Source: JAVBQU01 sp031548675
GTDB taxonomy: Bacteria; Bacteroidota; Bacteroidia; Bacteroidales; P3
Assembly: GCA_031548675.1 (NCBI GenBank)
Contig: JAVBQU010000207.1
Location: 1 to 19,722 of the forward strand
Length of the DNA stretch: 19,722 nt
Reading direction: 5' to 3'
Shown piece after piece: positions 13,916-19,722 of the stretch (position 1 is the stretch's first letter; each line of letters begins with the position of its first letter). The translations under genes were made by a program, and so were the position numbers. The notes under the pieces are model-generated. The model saw only the letters and a program-made list of their open reading frames with translations, was not told where the DNA came from and ran no database searches.

Positions 13916-13989
13916 CTCCCCAGCTAGGACTTGAACCTAGGACCCCATGATTAACAGTCATGTGCTCTAACCAACTGAGCTACTGAGGA
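13916..13989 (-). tRNA. tRNA-Asn (anticodon GTT)
   Basis: The minus strand folds as a complete tRNA of 74 nt: acceptor TCCTCAG paired with CTGGGGA (one T-G pair), D arm AGCTCAGTTGGTTAGAGC, anticodon loop CTGTTAA with anticodon GTT, and a T arm containing GGTTCAAGTCC. The discriminator is G. CCA is not encoded. It is transcribed from a consensus promoter at 14018-14048 and ends at the bidirectional hairpin. Confidence 0.96.
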
Positions 13990-14017
13990 GTGTTGCTTTC
14001 TGTTTTGAAATGCGATG

Positions 14018-14048
14018 CAAAATTACATGGTTTTTCTGAAATAACAAA
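14018..14048 (-). promoter_or_regulatory. tRNA-Asn promoter
   Basis: On the minus strand TTTG (14048-14045), 19 nt, TAATTTTG (14025-14018). This is the same spacing and the same -7 box as the dsbD promoter. Transcription would start near 14012, about 20 nt before the mature tRNA 5' end at 13989. Confidence 0.75.
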
Positions 14049-14049
14049 G

Positions 14050-14057
14050 TATCTTTG
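14050..14057 (+). promoter_or_regulatory. Putative -7 box for the PfkB kinase operon
   Basis: TATCTTTG matches TAnnTTTG and lies one base from the -33 box of the divergent tRNA promoter, so the two promoters share one compact region. A -33 TTTG at the usual distance is not seen. ATG 14096 follows about 40 nt later. Confidence 0.5.
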
Positions 14058-14095
14058 CAAAAAAAATGTAGAAAAATATATCAATTTAGTACAAA

Positions 14096-15103
14096 ATGTT
14101 TGATAGCAATCAATTAAAAAAGAAAAAAATTTTAGGCATGGGCAATGCTTTGCTCGATATTTTAATTAAGATACCTTCCGATGAAGTATTAAAGCAACTG
14201 AATTTGCCCAAAGGACGTATGCAGTTAGTAGATAAAAATGTAGCCCAATCTGTATTAAAAGCTACAGATGCATATGAAAAGGAAATACATTCAGGAGGCT
14301 CAGCAGCCAATACTATTGCAGGGATAGCCCAATTGGGTGTTGAAACCGCTTTTGTAGGCGTAGTAGGTTCAGATACTTATGGTGAAAATTTTCAAAATGA
14401 TTTAGCCAAAGCAGGTATTGCATCAAAACTCATAAAAAGCCAGAATGACAGCGGAACTGCGGTTACCTTAATTTCGAAAGATTCAGAACGTACATTTGCA
14501 ACCTATTTAGGAGCTGCTATTGAGTTATCAGAAAAACATTTGTCTTCCGAATTATTCAAAGGATATAATTATTTTCATATAGAAGGTTATTTAGTACAAA
14601 ACCATGATTTAATACATAATGCATTGGTATTGGCAAAAGAAAACGGATTACAGGTTTCTTTAGATTTAGCTAGTTTCAATGTAGTAGAAAGCAATTTGGA
14701 TTTTTTGAAAACCCACATTCAAAAATATGTTGATATTGTATTTGCCAACGAAGAAGAAGCCAAAGCATTTACCGGAGAAGACAATCCCGAATTGGCATTG
14801 GATATTTTAAGTCAATATTGTACCACAGCCATTGTAAAAATAGGCAAAAAAGGTTCTTTGGTAAAACATGCAGGCAAAGTTTATAAAATAGGTACTATTC
14901 CGGTTCAAAGTGTAGATACTACCGGAGCAGGAGATGCTTATGCAGCCGGATTTTTAGCCGGATTATCACAAGATTTATCATTCGAAAAATGCGGAGAATT
15001 AGGCAGTATTTTATCAGGAAACGTAATTGAATTTATAGGAGCACGCATACCAGATGCGAGATGGGAGAAAATGAGATCATCTATTCAGGCTATTTTTGCC
15101 TGA
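14096..15103 (+). CDS. PfkB-family carbohydrate/nucleoside kinase (adenosine-kinase-like)
   Basis: A cytosolic ATP-dependent kinase of 335 residues, a usual length for the ribokinase/PfkB family. It shows the N-terminal GMGNALLDILIKIP strand, the substrate-binding SGGSAANTIAGIAQLG (67-81), and the PfkB signature with catalytic base D280 in DTTGAGDAYAAGF (274-286). The N-terminus with LPKGRMQLVD (37-46) is typical of the group annotated as adenosine kinase, so a nucleoside substrate is likely, but other sugars are not excluded. It is the first gene of a run with an exported protein (39 nt gap) and NamZ (28 nt gap). Confidence 0.92.
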   Translation: MFDSNQLKKKKILGMGNALLDILIKIPSDEVLKQLNLPKGRMQLVDKNVAQSVLKATDAYEKEIHSGGSAANTIAGIAQLGVETAFVGVVGSDTYGENFQNDLAKAGIASKLIKSQNDSGTAVTLISKDSERTFATYLGAAIELSEKHLSSELFKGYNYFHIEGYLVQNHDLIHNALVLAKENGLQVSLDLASFNVVESNLDFLKTHIQKYVDIVFANEEEAKAFTGEDNPELALDILSQYCTTAIVKIGKKGSLVKHAGKVYKIGTIPVQSVDTTGAGDAYAAGFLAGLSQDLSFEKCGELGSILSGNVIEFIGARIPDARWEKMRSSIQAIFA

Positions 15104-15142
15104 TTTGTTTTGTGAGAATATATAAATCTCAAATAAAACAAG

Positions 15143-15715
15143 ATGCCAAAAACGAAACAAAAATACATCTATTTGATTATCCTATGTTTTTATGTATGTA
15201 TTTTTAACACACAATCACAAGAACGATTTTCAGAAAAACAAGATAGTTTAGCTAATACCAAACCTGAAAGTATATTTTTTAAAAAACTTTATTTTGGTGT
15301 TGGTATTGGTCCTGAAACAGGACTAAGCCTTATGCTTCCCAAAATCAGCTATTCTAGTTTTAAGGAATGGAAGAGTATAGAAACCTACTATGGGTTGGAA
15401 GGGACCATGGGTGTTATTGAAGCATCATGGTTTGCATTTGATGTACTATATGGGATTAAAAAAAGTATACTTACTTTCGATAATTCAATAGGAATATGGT
15501 GGTATCCAAAAGTAAAAACGTCTCCTTTTGGACCTTATTTACATTGTACCATGAATCCAAAGGTAGGAATTAAATTTTGGCGGTTATGGTTCAAAGCAGG
15601 ACCTTCAATTTTCTTATTTCAAGATTATTCAACAGAAACGAAAAAACCAAAGATTGGAAGTTCTCCGCAAATAGGGGAAATATCATACAATTTCGAATTA
15701 TTGATAAGATTATAA
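15143..15715 (+). CDS. Small exported protein, probably beta-stranded, function unknown
   Basis: 190 residues. The N-terminus (KQKYIYLIILCFYVCIFNTQ) is a signal peptide. The mature part alternates glycine and aromatic residues in short strands (LYFGVGIGPETGLSLML, YYGLEGTMGVIEASWFAF, WFKAGPSIFLFQDY) and ends in FELLIRL, ending on a hydrophobic residue as outer-membrane strands often do. An outer-membrane or periplasmic beta protein is therefore likely, but no family is recognised. It sits between the PfkB kinase and namZ on the same strand with short gaps. Confidence 0.72.
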   Translation: MPKTKQKYIYLIILCFYVCIFNTQSQERFSEKQDSLANTKPESIFFKKLYFGVGIGPETGLSLMLPKISYSSFKEWKSIETYYGLEGTMGVIEASWFAFDVLYGIKKSILTFDNSIGIWWYPKVKTSPFGPYLHCTMNPKVGIKFWRLWFKAGPSIFLFQDYSTETKKPKIGSSPQIGEISYNFELLIRL

Positions 15716-15743
15716 GTGTTATATATTTCAATTTTACTGAATT

Positions 15744-16955
15744 ATGCAATGTAAATTCTTTATTTTATGGGTTATTCTATTTTTCTTTTCATTTGAGACA
15801 CAGGTATCAGCCCAAAAACAAGACAAATTAGTTCTTACCTCCAATGATATAGAAACCGGAGCATCGCAATTTTCGAAATACTTTCCGCTTATACAAAATA
15901 AACGAATAGCGGTTGTAGCTAACCAAACTTCGTTGGTAGGAAATGTGCATTTGGTTGATACCTTATTGAGTTTACATTGCAATGTAAAAAAGATTTTTTG
16001 TCCCGAACATGGTTTTCGCGGACAAGTAGAAGCCGGAGGGATTGTTAATTCAGAAAAAGATACAAAAACAAATCTGCCTATAGTATCCCTTTATGGCTCG
16101 CATAAAAAACCATACAAAGAAGATTTACAAGATGTAGATGTAATTTTGTTTGACTTGCAGGATGTGGGCGTTCGGTTCTATACCTATATTTCTACCATGC
16201 ACTATATGATGGAAGCATGTGCAGAAAACGATAAACTATGTATTATCTTGGATAGACCTAATCCTAATGGTTTTTATGTAGATGGTCCTGTGCTGGATAC
16301 AGCTTTAAAATCTTTTATAGGTATGCATGCCGTTCCTATTGTTCATGGAATGACGATAGGAGAGTACGCCCAAATGATTAATGGCGAAAATTGGCTTCAA
16401 GGAGGTTTGCATTGCAACCTGAGCGTTATTCCGGTGCAGGGTTATACCCATAAAAAGTATTATATATTACCTGTAAAACCTTCTCCGAATCTACCCAATA
16501 TGAATGCGGTTTATTTGTACCCCAGTATCTGCTTGTTCGAAGGAACTCCGGTAAGTTTAGGCAGAGGAACAGAAAAACCATTTCAGATTATAGGAGTACC
16601 AACTTATACAGGAACAGCTCCATTAACTTTTACACCCATGCCCATAAAAGGGGTAAGCGATAATCCTCCCCAAAAGGGCAAGCTATGTAAAGGTTTCGAT
16701 TTGACTGATTATGCTTTTGTTTGGGCATTTCAGGAAAAGAAAATAAATTTGGACTGGCTCAAGCTTATGTATAAAAACTCAAATAATGATAAGTTTTTTA
16801 CCCCTTTCTTTGATAAATTAGCAGGAAATACTTTGCTTAAACAACAAATAAAACAGAATTTGAGCGAAAAAGAAATCCGCCAAAGCTGGGAACCTCAACT
16901 CAGCCGGTTTAAAGAAATAAGGAAAAAATATTTATTATATGAAGATTTTGAATAA
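15744..16955 (+). CDS. namZ: NamZ-type exo-beta-N-acetylmuramidase (DUF1343)
   Basis: An exported enzyme of 403 residues that removes terminal N-acetylmuramic acid from peptidoglycan fragments, allowing reuse of MurNAc. Residues 1-23 are a signal peptide (ending VSAQ). The DUF1343/GH171 hallmarks are present: RIAVVANQTS (54-63), FCPEHGFRG (85-93), LFDLQDVGVRFYTY (135-148), DRPNPNG (170-176), MTIGEYAQMING and SLGRGTEKPFQ. All main motifs are intact and length matches the family. Its place beside a sugar/nucleoside kinase suggests muropeptide salvage, but the kinase looks more like an adenosine kinase, so the link is only a guess. It converges on the porin gene with a 33-nt gap and no clear terminator. 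Confidence 0.92.
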   Translation: MQCKFFILWVILFFFSFETQVSAQKQDKLVLTSNDIETGASQFSKYFPLIQNKRIAVVANQTSLVGNVHLVDTLLSLHCNVKKIFCPEHGFRGQVEAGGIVNSEKDTKTNLPIVSLYGSHKKPYKEDLQDVDVILFDLQDVGVRFYTYISTMHYMMEACAENDKLCIILDRPNPNGFYVDGPVLDTALKSFIGMHAVPIVHGMTIGEYAQMINGENWLQGGLHCNLSVIPVQGYTHKKYYILPVKPSPNLPNMNAVYLYPSICLFEGTPVSLGRGTEKPFQIIGVPTYTGTAPLTFTPMPIKGVSDNPPQKGKLCKGFDLTDYAFVWAFQEKKINLDWLKLMYKNSNNDKFFTPFFDKLAGNTLLKQQIKQNLSEKEIRQSWEPQLSRFKEIRKKYLLYEDFE

Positions 16956-16988
16956 TGCAATTCTTGGTGAATTTCATCTATCCTTTTA

Positions 16989-18950
16989 TTAATCATAAAA
17001 TTTCCAGCTGATACCGAAATAGAAAACAAAGTCCTGCATCGGATAATAAGGGCTATACATATAATCAGGCTTATCCCACAGGGCATTGAGGTGAGAACCT
17101 TTTACAAAAAACCTTGCCCGTTTAATCAAGCAGTTCAAAGCCAAATCCAAATACATTTGGTCTGCCATTTCTACCGAATTCTGTCTGTAAAAAGTCATAA
17201 GTACAGGGTTGTATCCATTGCCGTTATAAGCTGTATTATAAATTAGTTCTATGCAAGGTTGTACCAATAAGCTTTTCTGAAAAAGAAGAATATCATAAGC
17301 CAGACTTTGTAATGTAGAAAAACGGGGAGCTATAAAAACAGTATTCGATTCTGTAAAATTAAAAAAAGCACTTCCGTTCCAATGAAATTTTCCTAACGAC
17401 ATGGGTATCTGAACCACAGCTTGCATAATTTCATTATTATCATTGTCTTGTTGCGGAGAACCTTGGCTAAAATAAACCCCGTTTTTTATCTGATAATAAT
17501 TACCACCCAAGCTAAGATAAGGCATTTGTAATACGATACCTGCCCGTAAGATTTGCTCTTGTATAAAATGATTATTCCAAATATAATGATTACTTATATA
17601 ATGATTATATATATAATCAGGCGAACGTTGCAATTTATCTACAAGGAGCTTTACAAAACAAAACTGTGTAGAATCGTTGGGAATTTGGAACTTGTATGCA
17701 GCTTCTCCAGACATAGCATAATCTTGATTGTTATAATCGCCTAAAACAGTTTTATAAGCAGCTTGGGCGGTAAAATGCTTGAAATCTAAAGCTAATTTTC
17801 CATACGGGCGAAGCTGTTGAAAGTTTTGAGAAGATTTATCTGCCGTAAATACCGAATGAATATAGGAATGCGTTACCCCTGCTGATAATATAACAGGCTG
17901 AACCGGGTATACTTTATTCGTCCACTCCAAGGTATTGTTAAACTCTAAAAATTGATATTTCTCGTTCGTTTCGTTTGGGTCAAAGTAAAAGCGGGCATAA
18001 AAAGCAGAGTCGCCCGATTTTAAGTAAGAATCGGTATAGCGTTTCCAATACGAATTATAACAAAATGTATAGGCTAAAGCCCCTGTATTCAGAAAATTAT
18101 ATTTACTGTTTTCGTGTCCCTTTCGGCTGAAATTATATGCATTCCGGATAAAAACATACATATTTCCATAATTGTTTTGAGCATTATTCAGCCTTACATT
18201 CATTGCATTACGCTGAGGCTCTAAATCTTCTAAAAAATCATCAGGATTAGCAATGCCGCCGTTTTCTTCACTTTTCATACTGTTGCTGATAAGTGCAAAA
18301 TGCATTTGATACCGTCCGTTTTTCGAAAAATAATTACTATGCAGACCAATAATATTATCAATGCTGAATTGGCGTTGGTAAGCTCCGTCAGTCTGTAATA
18401 AGTTGTAAGTAATACCTACATTCCATGTCCGCGAAATATTTTGGCTGTGAATCACGCTGAACAGACGTTCCCTAAAACTACCTTCGGTGTATGAAATCTC
18501 TGTGTAGGGAGTACGCAGTTGATAAAAAGAAATATTTTCGGGCGTAAGGCTATAAGTAGCGTAAGGGTCTTGCTGAAAACGAAAACCAACCTTAAAATTC
18601 TCTGTATAAACTAAAGGGTCAAGCGGGCGTCCCACAGCCCCCAAACGTGCATAAAAACGATTACTACCGTATGCTGCCGCTTTATCGGTATTATGTACGC
18701 CCCACAATGTGGTATCTATCCGTTTGGGATTATGAAATATAGAAAAATTGTTATTGAGCTTATAAACTACATTGTTTTTATTTAATGTATTAGAAGAAGG
18801 CGTTCTTACCGAATCGAAAACATGCTTGGTAGAGTCAGAATAATTGGGGGTAGCAGAATTCGGCATAGGGGAGTACTGGGCAAAACCGTTGTAAGCTGCA
18901 AAACAGCAAAAAAAGAAGAGAAGTTTTTTTATTACTTTCAATTTAAGCAT
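16989..18950 (-). CDS. Putative outer-membrane porin (Bacteroidota Porin_10-like)
   Basis: 653 residues with a signal peptide (FFFCCFAAYNGFAQ, cleaved near residue 25). A Ser/Thr/Asn-rich stretch follows, then a long beta-barrel-type sequence with alternating aromatic residues and the characteristic early motif TTLWGVHNTDKAA. It ends in FYFGISWKFYD, close to the C-terminal strand typical of this porin family. Length and architecture match the Bacteroidota proteins annotated as putative porin. Substrate is unknown. It is on the same strand as the FMN-binding protein gene, 156 nt downstream of it. Confidence 0.83.
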   Translation of the reverse strand: MLKLKVIKKLLFFFCCFAAYNGFAQYSPMPNSATPNYSDSTKHVFDSVRTPSSNTLNKNNVVYKLNNNFSIFHNPKRIDTTLWGVHNTDKAAAYGSNRFYARLGAVGRPLDPLVYTENFKVGFRFQQDPYATYSLTPENISFYQLRTPYTEISYTEGSFRERLFSVIHSQNISRTWNVGITYNLLQTDGAYQRQFSIDNIIGLHSNYFSKNGRYQMHFALISNSMKSEENGGIANPDDFLEDLEPQRNAMNVRLNNAQNNYGNMYVFIRNAYNFSRKGHENSKYNFLNTGALAYTFCYNSYWKRYTDSYLKSGDSAFYARFYFDPNETNEKYQFLEFNNTLEWTNKVYPVQPVILSAGVTHSYIHSVFTADKSSQNFQQLRPYGKLALDFKHFTAQAAYKTVLGDYNNQDYAMSGEAAYKFQIPNDSTQFCFVKLLVDKLQRSPDYIYNHYISNHYIWNNHFIQEQILRAGIVLQMPYLSLGGNYYQIKNGVYFSQGSPQQDNDNNEIMQAVVQIPMSLGKFHWNGSAFFNFTESNTVFIAPRFSTLQSLAYDILLFQKSLLVQPCIELIYNTAYNGNGYNPVLMTFYRQNSVEMADQMYLDLALNCLIKRARFFVKGSHLNALWDKPDYMYSPYYPMQDFVFYFGISWKFYD

Positions 18951-19106
18951 TCTATATTATTAGCTACAATCTAATTGATCTATCTTTTTGAAATAACAGG
19001 GTAAAAATTATATACAGATTCTTTGTTTTCAATCCTGTTAGGGATTTCACTTGCTAAAAAAAGGGAATATAAACAATATACGGCATCCTGTAGAGATGCA
19101 TCCTTC

Positions 19107-19571
19107 CTAATTTCGTTGCTTTCCTGTCATTTTTTCGGCAGCTACAGTAAAACAGCAAATGTTATTTACAGCAGGAGCATTATATTTAAAATCTTCTTTT
19201 CCTGTGTATTGTTTCATTAATTTATTAAGAATATGTATTTTTTCATCATAACCTTCTACAAACTCAACCTTGCCGAAAACCAATACGCTTTTAAACTTCA
19301 TGCCGTAGCTGCAAGCCACATCTTGATCTTGTGCATAAAGTTCTTCGCCCAAACTCAAGGTTATACATACATTCGGATTGTTTTTAAGGATAGAGATTTT
19401 ACGCCCTGTACCTGCTCCGTGAAAATAAAACACTTTATTTTCATAACCGAAATTAAAAGGCAGGCTGTAAGGCATATTATTTTCGTCTACCATGCTTACA
19501 TAACAAACTTTGCATGCCTGAATAACAGCTTCAAGTTCATGAATATCGGTAATTGCCGTAGAATGTCCCAT
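19107..19571 (-). CDS. Pyridoxamine 5'-phosphate oxidase-like (FMN split-barrel, NimA-type) protein
   Basis: A small cytosolic flavin-binding protein. Visible features are CKVCYVSMVDENNMPYSLPF, FYFHGAGTGRKISIL (the phosphate-binding part of the FMN site), PNVCITLSLGEELY, ACSYGMKFKSVLVFGKVEFV and the closing MTGKQRN. These match the NimA/PNPOx-like group, several members of which reduce nitroimidazoles, though the actual substrate is often unknown. The frame opens at 19607, overlapping the Lon stop; ATG 19571 (MGHSTAITD), 12 residues in, fits the family N-terminus better and leaves a 28-nt gap, so it is chosen. The gene follows lon on the same strand. Confidence 0.85.
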   Translation of the reverse strand: MGHSTAITDIHELEAVIQACKVCYVSMVDENNMPYSLPFNFGYENKVFYFHGAGTGRKISILKNNPNVCITLSLGEELYAQDQDVACSYGMKFKSVLVFGKVEFVEGYDEKIHILNKLMKQYTGKEDFKYNAPAVNNICCFTVAAEKMTGKQRN

Positions 19572-19599
19572 ATTAGTTCTAAATATATTATCAAAATAT

Positions 19600-19722
19600 T
19601 TATTCAAAAATCAAATTACACACATCCTGCATTTTTTCGATGTAATGAATTTTTAAACCTTGCAGATAATCCTGTTTAATATCCTCAACATCGCGTTCGT
19701 TATCCTTAGGTAAAATCACATC
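19600..19722 (-). CDS. lon: Lon protease, C-terminal end (5' part outside the window)
   Basis: The last 40 codons of a larger gene enter from the right edge and end with TAA at 19602-19600. The sequence DVILPKDNERDVEDIKQDYL followed by QGLKIHYIEKMQDVCNLIFE matches the end of the Lon proteolytic domain. That is the conserved strand-loop (VILPKDN), the D-I-x-x-x-Y-L helix start and the closing HYIEKMQDV segment. Lon is the ATP-dependent protease for misfolded and regulatory proteins. It ends slightly short of the E. coli form. Only the tail is visible, so active-site residues cannot be checked. Confidence 0.82.
   Translation of the reverse strand, partial: DVILPKDNERDVEDIKQDYLQGLKIHYIEKMQDVCNLIFE

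Noticed and set aside
19028..19044. Hairpin AATCCTGTTAGGGATT as a terminator
   Set aside because: Only five or six base pairs and no T-tract on either strand.
19233..19679. 148-codon open frame on the plus strand
   Set aside because: It is antisense to the split-barrel gene and the Lon tail, both of which have recognisable family motifs. Its product shows none.

Overview
The window is AT-rich bacterial DNA from a member of the Bacteroidota, most likely an anaerobic Bacteroidales-like lineage. Four things support this. Promoters match the phylum consensus (TTTG, about 19 nt, TAnnTTTG). Ribosome sites are not Shine-Dalgarno-like. A secreted nuclease ends in a type IX secretion sorting domain. 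The families present (Bacteroidota-type porin, NamZ, COG1672-like ATPase) are typical of the phylum.

Layout. 1-524: a truncated secreted protein of unknown function (minus strand). 567-2288: a transglutaminase-fold protein (minus). 2759-3877: an ATPase of the archaeal-ATPase/COG1672 type (minus), with a 46-bp perfect palindrome over its promoter and a 33-bp direct copy of part of that palindrome touching its stop codon. 3982-6505: a LolE/FtsX-type permease and a secreted endonuclease/exonuclease/phosphatase protein (minus). 6586-8661: a full-length DsbD (minus) with its own promoter and terminator. 9049-12526: an arsenic operon (plus): arsR, arsF-like lipoprotein, arsG-like membrane protein, a thioredoxin-ArsM fusion and a helical protein of unknown function, closed by a strong terminator. 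12588-12810: a 21-bp minisatellite. 12950-13801: a tandem GNAT acetyltransferase. 13916-13989: tRNA-Asn (minus). 14096-16955: a PfkB sugar/nucleoside kinase, a small exported protein and the muramidase NamZ (plus). 16989-18950: a porin (minus). 19107-19571: an FMN-binding split-barrel protein (minus). 19600-19722: the C-terminal end of Lon protease (minus).

The most interesting unit is the arsenic locus. ArsF (exported lipoprotein with CKTC), ArsG (six-helix CcdA/DsbD-like protein with one cysteine in each half) and a cytosolic thioredoxin domain (CSKC) look like a DsbD thiol relay split into parts. Here the cytosolic part is fused in frame to the arsenite methyltransferase ArsM. No ArsB/Acr3 pump and no ArsC is present. 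Two copies of an ATCG-N8-CGAT operator lie before arsR and before arsF; in the first, the eight-base spacer is exactly the promoter -7 box, so ArsR binding would directly block transcription.

Limits: everything is read by eye from one window. Family names come from recognised motifs, and no database search was possible.
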